From CAVPFA01 sp963703655 (GTDB taxonomy: Bacteria > Actinomycetota > Acidimicrobiia > Acidimicrobiales > Bog-793), in the NCBI GenBank assembly GCA_963703655.1, contig CAVPFA010000008.1:62001-126000 (forward strand): DNA of 64,000 nt, written 5' to 3'. Below the pieces are notes generated by a model, which had not been told where the DNA came from, ran no database searches, and saw only the letters and a list, made by a program, of their open reading frames with translations. The translations under genes were made by a program, and so were the position numbers. Shown piece after piece: positions 16,494 through 24,959 of the stretch; the stretch's first letter is position 1; every line of letters begins with the position of its first letter.

Positions 16494-17077
16494 CGTGGGG
16501 ATTGGCGGGCGTCGCCCGGCGGCTGCCTTGTGACAGAGCTCCGCCAGATTGCGATGCCGAGCAGGATGGTGCCGCAGACGATCGACGAGTCGGCGACGTT
16601 GAACGTCGGCCAAAATCCGGAATAGAGGAAGTCGACCACCGCCCCGTGGTGGCCGCGGAAGAGCCTGTCGGCGAGGTTGCCGATGGCCCCGCCGACGATC
16701 AAGCCCACGCCGACGGCGGCAGCTGAGTTGGGCACCGTCCGGCCGAACCACGCGACCACGGCCACGAGCACGACGACGATCACCACGATCGGCAGGGTGA
16801 GGCCCGTGCCGATGCCGAAGGCGACGCCGGTGTTGTAGGTGAGCGCGAGGGCGAACGGGCCGACCAGGTGGACAGCCCCGCTCGAGAGCTGAGCCACCGC
16901 GAGGGACTTCGTGACCTGATCGACGATCACCACGACACCGGCGACGACCGTCATCAAGCGGATGCGCCGGCCGCGCTGCGCGGCCTGTTCGGCTCCGACT
17001 CCCCCGATCGTGCCGGGCCGGTCATCGCCGGCCGCGCTCAACGCCTGGACAGTCCCCCGCTCTTGCAGTCGATGCAC
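16490..17077 (-). CDS. lspA: lipoprotein signal peptidase (SPase II)
   Basis: This membrane aspartic protease removes signal peptides from prolipoproteins at the lipobox cysteine. Four membrane segments are visible from residue 42 onward, with VDQVTKSLA, TYNTGVAFG, the first catalytic Asp in GGAIGNLADRLFRG and the second in PTFNVADSSI. The GTG at 17077 gives a 41-residue cytosolic tail and overlaps the DksA-like gene by 40 nt; an ATG at 16954 would give a minimal 154-residue enzyme. Predicted lipoproteins in this window (3226, 7234, livK) would be its substrates. Confidence 0.88.
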   Translation of the reverse strand: MHRLQERGTVQALSAAGDDRPGTIGGVGAEQAAQRGRRIRLMTVVAGVVVIVDQVTKSLAVAQLSSGAVHLVGPFALALTYNTGVAFGIGTGLTLPIVVIVVVLVAVVAWFGRTVPNSAAAVGVGLIVGGAIGNLADRLFRGHHGAVVDFLYSGFWPTFNVADSSIVCGTILLGIAIWRSSVTRQPPGDARQSPR

Positions 17078-18279
17078 AAGCGGGCGTAGGGAAGGGCTTC
17101 GAGGCGGGCCTTGGGGATCAGCCGTCCGCAGTTCTCACAGATCCCGTAGGTACCGTTGTTCATCTTCGCGAGAGCGTGATCGATCTCCTCGACCGCTGCC
17201 AATGCCTGGGCAGACAGCGCCAGGTCGCGCTCGCGATCCACCGTGACGGTCCCGCCCTCGCCCGACTCGTCGTCGAATTGGATGTCGCCGGGCTCCATCT
17301 CCTCGACGAGGGACTCGGCCTCTGCCTTCAGGCTCGCTGCCTGCTCGAGATAGGTGGCCCGTTCGCGCTCGAGCGCCGCCCGTTGGGATGCCAGGAAACG
17401 CTCGTCCTTCTCGTAGCCTTCGGTGACCCGCTTGACCGGCGCCGCCGCCTTGTGGCCCAGTCCGCCGCCGGGCCGGGTGACGACCTGGCCCCTCGCGCCT
17501 CCGGCCGCCTTCCTCGGCGGGGCCGTCTTGGCGCCCTTGGGCGCTGCGGCGTTGGACGACTTCGCATTCGCCAGACGTGCCTTCGGGTTCGCTGTGGTCT
17601 TGGCGCTCGGTACGGACTTGCCTCCGGCCGCAGGCTTGGCGCCGGCCGCGGTCTCGATCTTGGCGCTCGCGGCGGTCTTGGCGCCGCCCGCGGTCTTGGG
17701 CTTGGCGCTCTCGACGGTCTTGGCGCCGGCCGTGGTCTTGGGCTCGGCCGCCGCGGCCTTGGCGTCGGTACTCGTGGTCTTGGGCTTGGCGCCCGCCGCG
17801 GCCTTGGCGTCGGTACTCGTGGTCTTGGGCTTGGCGCCCGCCGCGGTCTTGGCGTCGGTACTCGTGGTCTTGGGCTTGGCGCCCGCCGCGGTCTTGGCGT
17901 CGGCGCCCGCTCCCGTCCCGTCGCCCGCGGTGGTCTTCGTCGCCGGCGCTCCCTTGGCCGGCTTAGCCTTGCCCGTCGCCTTTCCTGTCGGGACCTTCGC
18001 CGTCGCGCTCGAAGGCCGCTTGGGCGCGCCCGCCGGTGCCGCCTGGGGCGTTGTCAGATCCTTGGTAGGCGACGGCTTGGCCGTACTCGACGGCTTGACG
18101 GCGGATCTGGCGGACCCCTTGTTCGCCGCCATCGGGGGCGCGGCGAGCTTGGCCGCAGGCTTGTTGGGCGACCCGGTTGAAGTCTTTTCAGCCACGGCCT
18201 GCGCGGGCGCCTTCGGGGCGTTGGCCTTCACGACGGCTCCCTTCTTCGTATCGGCCGCTGCAAGGGTGGTCCGGACCAT
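17038..18279 (-). CDS. DksA/TraR-type zinc-finger protein with a long histone-like repeat tail
   Basis: The last 140 residues are a DksA/TraR-type protein: a coiled coil (about 295-350), an acidic loop EEMEPGDIQFDDESGEGG, and the C4 finger CENCGRLIPKARLEALPYA with CIDC. DksA relatives act in the secondary channel of RNA polymerase. The first ~270 residues are a disordered, strongly basic Ala/Lys/Pro/Thr region with repeated AAGAKPKTTSTDAK units, like histone H1 tails, and probably bind nucleic acid. The ATG at 18279 has an AGGAGGGA ribosome site. It lies between ileS (divergent) and lspA, the usual actinobacterial position of this short gene; the tail is the oddity. Confidence 0.82.
   Translation of the reverse strand: MVRTTLAAADTKKGAVVKANAPKAPAQAVAEKTSTGSPNKPAAKLAAPPMAANKGSARSAVKPSSTAKPSPTKDLTTPQAAPAGAPKRPSSATAKVPTGKATGKAKPAKGAPATKTTAGDGTGAGADAKTAAGAKPKTTSTDAKTAAGAKPKTTSTDAKAAAGAKPKTTSTDAKAAAAEPKTTAGAKTVESAKPKTAGGAKTAASAKIETAAGAKPAAGGKSVPSAKTTANPKARLANAKSSNAAAPKGAKTAPPRKAAGGARGQVVTRPGGGLGHKAAAPVKRVTEGYEKDERFLASQRAALERERATYLEQAASLKAEAESLVEEMEPGDIQFDDESGEGGTVTVDRERDLALSAQALAAVEEIDHALAKMNNGTYGICENCGRLIPKARLEALPYARLCIDCKSGGLSRR
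17761..17895. repeat. three 45-bp tandem repeats in the DksA-like gene
   Basis: Near-identical 45-base units start at 17761, 17806 and 17851, each beginning GGCGTCGGTACTCGT. They encode 15-residue basic repeats (AAGAKPKTTSTDAK type). They have no spacers and lie in a coding frame, so they are not CRISPR. Confidence 0.85.
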
Positions 18280-18387
18280 CGGTCCCTCCTGTTGCGGCGA
18301 GGGTGCCCGACGTTAGCCGGGCCGGTTACCGCCCGCCAAGAGCCTTCGGGTCGCCCGACGTCGAACAGATCACCGGCCATGGCCGCC

Positions 18388-18393
18388 TACTGT
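18388..18393 (+). promoter_or_regulatory. -10-like TACTGT seven bases before ileS
   Basis: TACTGT is followed by seven bases and the ileS ATG at 18401, fitting a leaderless mRNA. There is no Shine-Dalgarno sequence before ileS and no clear -35. Confidence 0.45.
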
Positions 18394-18400
18394 ATGGGCC

Positions 18401-21400
18401 ATGTCCGAGGCGCCCGGCGCGACCCCTTACCCTCTGGTCCCCGCGCAGCCGCGCTATCCCTCCCTCGAGGAGCAGGTTCTCGCCTTCTGGCAGGAGGACC
18501 GCACATTCGAGGCATCGGTGGCGCTCCATTCCCCAGAGACCGAGTACGTCTTCTACGACGGACCACCGTTCGCGAACGGGCTGCCTCATTACGGCCACCT
18601 CCTCACGGGTTTCGTGAAGGACGCCGTCCCTCGCTATCAGACGATGCGGGGCCACCGCGTCGAGCGGCGCTTCGGCTGGGACTGCCACGGTCTCCCGGCC
18701 GAGATGGAGGCCGAGAAGGAGCTCGGGGTCTTCGACCGCCAAGCGGTGACCCGGTACGGCATCGGCCGCTACAACGCCTACTGCCGCCAGATCGTGCAGC
18801 GAACGACCGACGCCTGGGAACGCTATGTGACTCGCCAGGCGCGCTGGGTGGACTTCGAGAACGTCTACAGGACGATGGACCTCACGTTCATGGAGAGCGT
18901 GCTGTGGGCGCTCAAGCGGCTGCACGAGAAAGGGCTCCTCTACGAGGGCTTCCGCGTGCTCCCCTACTGCTGGGAGTGCGAGACCCCGCTTTCGAACTTC
19001 GAGACGCGCCAAGACGACTCCTACCGGGATCGGACCGACCCGGCGGTGACGGTGCGGTTCGATCTGGAGCCGGTCGACGATGGGCCTGAGCTGCTGCGAG
19101 GGCCGATCGGACTCCTCGCGTGGACGACGACGCCTTGGACGTTGCCGTCGAACCTCGCGCTCGCGGTCGGGCCCGACCTCGAGTATTCGGTGCTGGGGTG
19201 GGGTGACCGGCGCGTCGTGATCGGTGAGGCGTGCCTGGCCGCCTACGAGGACATTCTCGGCGAGGCCGAGGTCCTCGGCACCGTCGCCGGCGCCGATCTC
19301 GTCGGGCGGCGCTTCCACCCGCTCTTTCCCTACTTCTCCGGCACCCCCGGCTCATTCGTGGTCCTCGGCGAGGACTTCGTCGCCGTGAACGAGGGCACCG
19401 GCGTCGTCCAGATCGCGCCCGGGTTCGGCGAGGAGGACCAGCGCGCCGCCGAAGCGGCGGGGATCCCGGTCGTGTCCCCAGTAGACGACCGGGGCCGGTT
19501 CACCGCCGAGGTCGCCGATCTCGCGGGGGTCCAGGTGTTCGAGGCCAACCCGCTCATCATCGACCGGCTCGCTTCGGCGGGAGCGCTGGTCCACGTTGAG
19601 GACTACACCCACAGCTATCCGCACTGCTGGCGAACCGACACACCGCTCATCTACCGGGCGATGACATCGTGGTTCGTGCGGGTCACCGACCTCAAGGACC
19701 GCATGGTCGAGCTCAACCGGCAGATCCGCTGGGTCCCCGAGCACGTGCGCGACGGCGCCTTCGGCAAATGGCTGGAGGGAGCGCGGGACTGGTCGATCAG
19801 CCGGAACCGTTTCTGGGGAACGCCGATACCGGTGTGGAAGAGCGACGATCCACGCTTCCCGCGCGTCGACGTCTACGGCAGCCTGGACGAGCTCGCAGCA
19901 GACTTCGGTGTGCGCCCCGACGACCTGCACCGCCCCGCCATCGACGAGCTCACCCGCCCCAACCCTGACGACCCGACCGGGTCCTCGACGATGCGCCGGA
20001 TCCCCGACGTCCTCGACTGCTGGTTCGAGTCCGGCTCCATGCCGTTCGCTCAGCTTCACTACCCCTTCGAGAACCAGAAACGGTTCGAGGAGCACTTCCC
20101 GGCGGACTTCATCGTCGAGTACGTCGGCCAGACCCGTGGCTGGTTCTACACCTTGCACGTGCTTGCGACTGCGCTGTTCGACCGGCCGCCCTTCAAGAAC
20201 TGCATCGCGCACGGAATCGTGCTCGGCGACGACGGCCGCAAGCTCTCCAAACGGCTGCGTAACTTTCCCGATCCCGAAGAGGTCTTCGCCGCCCACGGGG
20301 CCGACACCATGCGGTGGTACCTGCTGAGCTCACCGGTGTTGCGCGGCAATGACGTCGTGATCGAGGAGAAGGGGCTCGCCGAACCCCTGCGCCTGGTCTG
20401 CAACCCGATCTGGAACACGTGGTACTTCCTGTCCCTCTACGCCAACGCCGACGGCCTGCGAGGACGGATGCGAACCGACCAGACCGGCGTGCTCGACCGG
20501 TACGTCCTGGCCAAGACCCGCCGCCTGGTCGAGGACGTGACGGCCGCGATGGACAGCTACGACCTCGCAGGGGCGACGGCCCACATCTCGGCGTTTCTCG
20601 ACGCGTTGACCAACTGGTACGTGCGCAGGAGCCGCGACCGCTTCTGGCGGCCGGTGGATGCCGCCGAGGGTTCCTCGGCCGAGGCGCGAGAGGCCACGGC
20701 GGCCACGGGATCGGCGGTCGGCACCCGGGAGGGCGAACCCGACGACAAACAGGACGCCTACGACACGCTGCACACGGTTCTCGAGGTGCTCAGCCGGGTC
20801 GCGGCACCCTTCCTCCCGTTTCTCTGCGAGGCCGTCTACCGCTCCCTGACGGGGGAACGCAGCGTGCACCTGGCTGCGTGGCCGGACGCCGGCGAGCTGC
20901 CTTCGGACCCGGACCTGGTCGAGGCGATGGACCTCGCCCGGGAAGTGTGCTCGGCCGGTCATTCGATTCGCAAGGCGACCGGGCGCAGGGCGCGCCTGCC
21001 ACTGTCGACATTGACGGTGGCCGCACCCGGTGCCGGCCGACTCCTGCGGTTCACCGACCTGATCGCGGACGAGGTGAACGTCAAGCAGGTGGACCTCCTC
21101 GAGACGGTCGGGGACTTCGCCGAGACCGTGCTCAACGTCGTCCCCGCAGCCCTCGGACCGAGGCTCGGCGAACGCACCCAGCACGTCATCGCCGCCGCCC
21201 GGCGGGGAGACTGGTCCCGGCTGCCCGACGGCGCCGTCGAGGTCGGCGGCGTCGAGCTGTCCGAAGGCGAGTTCGATCTCCGCCTCCGCCCTTTGGTCCC
21301 GCGCTCCAGCCGGACGCTTCCGGGCGAGGTCGGGATCGTCGCGCTGGACCTCGAGACCACCGACCAGTTGGAGGCCGAGGGCCTCGCCCGGGACGTCATC

Positions 21401-21658
21401 CGTTTCGTGCAGCGCGCCCGACGCGACGCGGGCCTGCACGTCACCGACCGGATCCGATTGAGGATCTGGCTCCCCGAGGAGCTGGTCGAGGTCGTCTCGC
21501 CTTGGCAGGACCACATCGCGGCCCAGGTGCTCGCGACGGATCTGGCACTCGTGGCCGGCCCCCACGGCGACGGGCCGGCCGACAAGGACGGCGCCTTCGT
21601 CGTCTACGGCGAGCTGGCCGGCAAGGCCATCGCCGTCAGCATCGAGCGCATCGGCTGA
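18401..21658 (+). CDS. ileS: isoleucyl-tRNA synthetase, long (eukaryote-like, IleS2) form
   Basis: This class I synthetase charges tRNA-Ile. It has PPFANGLPHYGHLLTG with the HIGH-type HYGH at 63-66, the editing domain with WTTTPWTLPSNLAL, DWSISRNRFWGTPIP, and the KMSKS-type loop GRKLSKRLRN near 613. The C-terminal anticodon-binding and tail domains run to 1085 residues. KLSKR and the length fit the eukaryote-like IleS2 type, which often gives mupirocin tolerance; that phenotype is an inference. An acidic Ala/Glu insertion (EGSSAEAREATAATGS) lies near 765. The gene is intact, is divergent from the DksA-like gene and convergent with divIVA. Confidence 0.95.
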   Translation: MSEAPGATPYPLVPAQPRYPSLEEQVLAFWQEDRTFEASVALHSPETEYVFYDGPPFANGLPHYGHLLTGFVKDAVPRYQTMRGHRVERRFGWDCHGLPAEMEAEKELGVFDRQAVTRYGIGRYNAYCRQIVQRTTDAWERYVTRQARWVDFENVYRTMDLTFMESVLWALKRLHEKGLLYEGFRVLPYCWECETPLSNFETRQDDSYRDRTDPAVTVRFDLEPVDDGPELLRGPIGLLAWTTTPWTLPSNLALAVGPDLEYSVLGWGDRRVVIGEACLAAYEDILGEAEVLGTVAGADLVGRRFHPLFPYFSGTPGSFVVLGEDFVAVNEGTGVVQIAPGFGEEDQRAAEAAGIPVVSPVDDRGRFTAEVADLAGVQVFEANPLIIDRLASAGALVHVEDYTHSYPHCWRTDTPLIYRAMTSWFVRVTDLKDRMVELNRQIRWVPEHVRDGAFGKWLEGARDWSISRNRFWGTPIPVWKSDDPRFPRVDVYGSLDELAADFGVRPDDLHRPAIDELTRPNPDDPTGSSTMRRIPDVLDCWFESGSMPFAQLHYPFENQKRFEEHFPADFIVEYVGQTRGWFYTLHVLATALFDRPPFKNCIAHGIVLGDDGRKLSKRLRNFPDPEEVFAAHGADTMRWYLLSSPVLRGNDVVIEEKGLAEPLRLVCNPIWNTWYFLSLYANADGLRGRMRTDQTGVLDRYVLAKTRRLVEDVTAAMDSYDLAGATAHISAFLDALTNWYVRRSRDRFWRPVDAAEGSSAEAREATAATGSAVGTREGEPDDKQDAYDTLHTVLEVLSRVAAPFLPFLCEAVYRSLTGERSVHLAAWPDAGELPSDPDLVEAMDLAREVCSAGHSIRKATGRRARLPLSTLTVAAPGAGRLLRFTDLIADEVNVKQVDLLETVGDFAETVLNVVPAALGPRLGERTQHVIAAARRGDWSRLPDGAVEVGGVELSEGEFDLRLRPLVPRSSRTLPGEVGIVALDLETTDQLEAEGLARDVIRFVQRARRDAGLHVTDRIRLRIWLPEELVEVVSPWQDHIAAQVLATDLALVAGPHGDGPADKDGAFVVYGELAGKAIAVSIERIG

Positions 21659-21700
21659 CCCCACCGGTTGTGGTGCCGGCGGCCATCGCTGGCGCGGTGC

Positions 21701-22555
21701 TCAGGCGATCCAGTCGGATCCGCCGGCGGAAAGGCGGGAACCCGCCTCGACCTTTGCACCCGCGATCTCCTCGTCGTGCTTGCTCGAAGCCATCGAGTGC
21801 TGGGTTTGCAACGCCTCGGTGTCGGGACCGGACTCCTCGAGGGACGGGAGTGCTGCCAGATTGGTTCGACCGCCTTCGCTGCGCGAGTCGGCCCCCTCGT
21901 TGTGCGGGGCGGCCAGTGCGGGCGCGCCCGACGGCGCCGCGGTCGCCGCGTCCTCGTTGATCTGAGACTCGAGATCGTCCGGCACCCGCCCCGCGCCGAC
22001 GGCTGGCGCTGGGCGAAGCGGCGAGATCTCCGTCGAGGGAGTCAGTGTCCTCTCCACGAAACGAAGCGCCGCGCCAAGTGCCTCCGACAGCCTCTTGCGC
22101 TCCGCGTCGAGCAGGCCAGACAGCGATGCGAGCTCTCCTTTTGCCTGGTCCCGCTGATTCTCGAGCCGGGCAATCTCGTCACGGTGCCGGCGCTGGGACT
22201 CCGCCGCCAGCCTCTGCGAGTTGCCGCGAGCCTCGCTGAGCAGCTTCTCGGCCTCGCTCCGGGCGCCGTCCATGAGGGTCGCGGCCTGCTCTTGGGCCTC
22301 ACGAACCGCGAGGTCGGCGGTTCGCTGAGCGAGGACGAGGGTGCGGCGAATACTGTCCTCGTCCTCGTCCATCGCACGGTCGGAGGCCGCCCGCTCCGCG
22401 CGCTCGGCCCGGTAGGCAAGCTGGCGCATCTTCTCTTGCATCTCGTCGACAGCCACCGCGACCTTCTCGAGGAACTCGTCGACCTCGTCGGTGTCGTACC
22501 CCCGAAGGCGGTCACGAAACTCGACTTCTCGCAGGACTTTCGCAGAGAGATCCAT
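21701..22555 (-). CDS. divIVA: DivIVA / Wag31 family polar growth and division protein
   Basis: The N-terminal membrane-curvature domain is clear: LREVEFRDRLRGYDTDEVDEFLEKV, with the conserved Phe and Arg of the tip loop. A long coiled coil follows (about 35-175), rich in Glu, Arg and Ala, then a disordered tail with Pro, Ser and Ala. Proteins of this family mark cell poles and recruit wall-growth enzymes in actinobacteria. It is the last gene of the division block on the minus strand. A TAGCAT element lies exactly 7 nt before the ATG, so it may also be transcribed on its own as a leaderless mRNA. Confidence 0.92.
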   Translation of the reverse strand: MDLSAKVLREVEFRDRLRGYDTDEVDEFLEKVAVAVDEMQEKMRQLAYRAERAERAASDRAMDEDEDSIRRTLVLAQRTADLAVREAQEQAATLMDGARSEAEKLLSEARGNSQRLAAESQRRHRDEIARLENQRDQAKGELASLSGLLDAERKRLSEALGAALRFVERTLTPSTEISPLRPAPAVGAGRVPDDLESQINEDAATAAPSGAPALAAPHNEGADSRSEGGRTNLAALPSLEESGPDTEALQTQHSMASSKHDEEIAGAKVEAGSRLSAGGSDWIA

Positions 22556-22562
22556 GATCGGG

Positions 22563-22568
22563 ATGCTA
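22563..22568 (-). promoter_or_regulatory. -10-like TAGCAT seven bases before divIVA
   Basis: TAGCAT on the minus strand lies seven bases before the divIVA ATG with no Shine-Dalgarno between, suggesting a separate leaderless divIVA transcript inside the division block. Confidence 0.45.
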
Positions 22569-22612
22569 CCGGGCGATCCCGGGGAGATGTTGGATACCTT
22601 GCCCCGCGAGGA

Positions 22613-22861
22613 CTAAAGCAGTCCCCTTATGACCAGGATGACGACCCAGACGATGATGGGGGAAAGATCGACAGCGGCGCCGCCGAGCCTGACGGGCGGC
22701 ACGAAGTGGCGCACCGGCCGCAGCACCGGCTCGGTGATCGCCTCGAAGAACCGCGTGATCGCCGAAAGCGGAGATCCGGGCGGAGCGGGAATGTAGGAGA
22801 GCACGACCCGCACGACGAGCACGAACAGGAACAGGTTGAGGATGTCCGCGACGATGAACAA
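22613..22861 (-). CDS. YggT family membrane protein
   Basis: This 82-residue protein has two membrane segments (about 3-22 and 62-80) around the family core FFEAITEPVLRPVRHFVPP. YggT/YlmG proteins sit next to sepF in Gram-positive division clusters and are linked to division or osmotic tolerance, but their biochemical role is unsettled. It starts with TTG, with an AAAGGGGCGC ribosome site upstream. It lies 53 nt after sepF and 57 nt before divIVA, the conserved order. Confidence 0.85.
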   Translation of the reverse strand: MFIVADILNLFLFVLVVRVVLSYIPAPPGSPLSAITRFFEAITEPVLRPVRHFVPPVRLGGAAVDLSPIIVWVVILVIRGLL

Positions 22862-22914
22862 TCGTCAGCGCCCCTTTGGATCGAGCCCACGGTCTGGCGT
22901 GGGTGCCGCGGTGC

Positions 22915-23439
22915 TCAGGACCGGAAGAGCCCGTTCTCTTGAAGGCGCTGGCGCTCTTCGGCTGAGAGCTCGACGTTCGAGGGCGTGAGGAGGAAGACCG
23001 ATTCGGCGACCTTCTCCATCGAGCCGCCGAGGGCGTAGGTCAGCCCGGAACAGAAGTCGATCATGCGCCTGGCCAAGTCCTTGTCGCTCGCCTGGAGATT
23101 GACGATCACCGGCGAGCTCGCTTTGATCATGTCGCCGATCTCCTGCGCGTCGGAGAAGCGCGCCGGCGCCACGACCTGCGGCTTCGAATGGCGCTGGGTC
23201 ACGAACGGCCGCACGACCGCCCCGCGCACAGTCGGCGTCGACGACTCGCGCCCCTCGTCCCTGGCGATCGGGCGGACCGTCGCGACCGTCGCCCGCGGCG
23301 GGACGGGCTCAGGGTAGGCGCTCTGGCGCACCCGGCTGGGGGCGGCCTCGGACACCTCCTCCTCGCCGTCGTAGACGTCCTCGTCGTCGATGTCCTTCAA
23401 ACCCAGGTACATCATTGCCCTCTGTACAAACGAAGCCAT
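22915..23439 (-). CDS. sepF: cell division protein SepF
   Basis: SepF anchors FtsZ filaments to the membrane and organises the septum. The 174-residue protein begins with an amphipathic membrane-binding helix (FVQRAMMYLGL), then an acidic and Pro-rich linker, then the SepF core: PARFSDAQEIGDMIKASSPVIVNL, RRMIDFCSGLTYALGGSMEKV and VFLLTPSNVEL. All key positions, including the glycine of the dimer interface, are present. The ATG is preceded by GAGGAGGGCAGG. Actinobacteria without FtsA rely on SepF, and none of the other FtsZ anchors is seen here. Confidence 0.93.
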   Translation of the reverse strand: MASFVQRAMMYLGLKDIDDEDVYDGEEEVSEAAPSRVRQSAYPEPVPPRATVATVRPIARDEGRESSTPTVRGAVVRPFVTQRHSKPQVVAPARFSDAQEIGDMIKASSPVIVNLQASDKDLARRMIDFCSGLTYALGGSMEKVAESVFLLTPSNVELSAEERQRLQENGLFRS

Positions 23440-23468
23440 GGCCCTGCCCTCCTCCGAGAATCCTATTG

Positions 23469-24290
23469 TTACAGCCTGCGGCCTTGCGGGCGAGGACCGA
23501 ACAGGGCCGTCCCGAGGCGAACCATCGTCGCCCCCGCGGCCACGCCCTGCTCGAGATCGGCCGACATGCCCATCGAGAGCTCGCTCAGCCCGAGGTCGCG
23601 GCCCAGCTCGGCGACGAGCTCGAACGCCGCCCTGGCGACGGTGCGGTCTCCAGGGGGAGCCACCGTCATCAAGCCCTCGACTCGGCAGCCGAGCTCTCGC
23701 AGGCCGCTGACCACGCCGGGCACGTCTCGCGGTGCGCAGCCGGCCCGTCCCGGCAGGGCGGTCGTGTCGACCTCGACCAGCAGCGACGGGGCCGCGCTCG
23801 GGCGCGAGGCGTCTTCAGCGGCTTCGGCGGCTTCGGCGGCGTTACCGGGGCCGCCGGCGGCCCAGGCCGGGTAGGGATCCGTGCGGTGCCGCAGGATCGC
23901 CTCGCCTTCAACGACCCTCGCGATGCCCTGCCAGCAGTCCACGATGCGGGCCAGCCGGCCGACCTTGTTTCTCTGTACGGCGCCGAGAAAGTGAAAGGTC
24001 GCCGCGCGCCCGACGGTCCCCCATTTCGACACCAGCTCGTCCGCGTAGTTCTCGCCGATGTCGGTCAGGCCGGCGGCAACGGCGGCGGCGACCACTTCGG
24101 GCCCGAAGCCCTTCGTGACCGCCACGATCCTTACCCTCAGAGGATCGCCTCCGGCGCGCTCGATCCGGTCGCGCGCCGCCTGCGCGCCGGAGGCGACGCG
24201 AGCGACCATCCCGCCGTCGAGCGAGGCAAGGTCCTCGGGCGGCCCCGGCGCCCGCGCGGCCGGTCCTCCAACGCCGGGGGCCTCGCTCAC
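23469..24290 (-). CDS. YggS family pyridoxal-phosphate homeostasis protein
   Basis: This is a PLP-binding, TIM-barrel-fold protein that keeps vitamin B6 balance. The PLP lysine lies in RIVAVTKGFG, followed by DIGENYADELVSKW, FHFLGAVQRNKVGRL (family IGxLQxNK) and the phosphate loop SMGMSADLEQGVAAGATMVRLG. A Glu/Ala-rich insertion (AAEAAEAAEDA) between the two halves is unusual. The GTG at 24290 overlaps the pgeF stop as GTGA. Its place between pgeF and sepF is the standard actinobacterial order. Confidence 0.92.
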   Translation of the reverse strand: MSEAPGVGGPAARAPGPPEDLASLDGGMVARVASGAQAARDRIERAGGDPLRVRIVAVTKGFGPEVVAAAVAAGLTDIGENYADELVSKWGTVGRAATFHFLGAVQRNKVGRLARIVDCWQGIARVVEGEAILRHRTDPYPAWAAGGPGNAAEAAEAAEDASRPSAAPSLLVEVDTTALPGRAGCAPRDVPGVVSGLRELGCRVEGLMTVAPPGDRTVARAAFELVAELGRDLGLSELSMGMSADLEQGVAAGATMVRLGTALFGPRPQGRRL

Positions 24291-24925
24291 GAGGGCGCTG
24301 TCACGACGAGCGCGTGCCGACCGGCCTCGCCGCGGGCGCGCCATGAGAACCAGCCGGGATCGCACGCCGTGCATTCGGCTACGTCGGCCGCGATCGAGAC
24401 GCCGACCTCCTCGAGCGCCCGGTGCACGCCGGCACGAAGGTCGAGGGCGGGGCGGCCCGAGGTCGTCTCCGACCGGACAGAGGGCCCGTAGCGTTCCTCG
24501 AGAGACTCGAGATCGCTCTCGCCGAACTCGTAGCACTCGGGCCCGATGCAGGCACCGACGACTGCGAGGAGCTCGGTCGCCCCGCCGGCGCGCATCTCCG
24601 CCGCCGTCCGTTCGAGCACGCCCACGAGCAGGCCGCGCCAACCGGCGTGCACCGCCCCGAGGACGCCTTCGGGACTTGCGATGCCGACGAGTGCACAGTC
24701 GGCCGCGAAGACGGCCAGGGGAGCCGCCGGCGCCGTCGTCACCAGCGCGTCGCCGGCACGTCCCGCGCAGGCCTCGTCCGGGCTCAGCACCACGACGGCT
24801 GCGCCGTGCACCTGGCTCAGCCAGCGCCAGTCGCCGGGCACGACGGATCGGCGCCGGGCCTCGAGCACCTCGACCGCAGCGGCCGAGCGCGGCCCCACGT
24901 CGCCGTTCGGGGCACCGCTCAGCAC
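24287..24925 (-). CDS. pgeF: peptidoglycan editing factor / polyphenol-oxidase-type laccase domain protein (PgeF)
   Basis: The DUF152 fold is seen through WRWLSQVHGAAVVV, TTAPAAPLAVFAADCALVG, GAVHAGWRGLLVGVLERT, VGACIGPECYEFG and ECTACDPGWFSWRARGEAGRHA. The His and Cys residues of the purine-nucleoside phosphorylase / laccase-like site are conserved. In E. coli the homologue YfiH edits mis-incorporated residues in peptidoglycan precursors. It reads in frame with the first 1.1 kb of ftsZ, but this apparent fusion is produced by the ftsZ frameshift. The likely start is GTG 24925, 34 nt after the ftsZ stop; its ribosome site is weak. Confidence 0.85.
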   Translation of the reverse strand: MLSGAPNGDVGPRSAAAVEVLEARRRSVVPGDWRWLSQVHGAAVVVLSPDEACAGRAGDALVTTAPAAPLAVFAADCALVGIASPEGVLGAVHAGWRGLLVGVLERTAAEMRAGGATELLAVVGACIGPECYEFGESDLESLEERYGPSVRSETTSGRPALDLRAGVHRALEEVGVSIAADVAECTACDPGWFSWRARGEAGRHALVVTAPS

Positions 24926-24959
24926 GACGACAGCGGGCGTGCCCGCGATCGGAAGCCGC

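Noticed and set aside
17761..17895. CRISPR-like array
   Set aside because: The 45-base units are directly joined without unique spacers and lie in frame inside a protein gene.
20419..21960. Long Arg/Gly-rich frame on the plus strand inside ileS
   Set aside because: It is a shifted shadow of the intact ileS frame with no recognisable domains.
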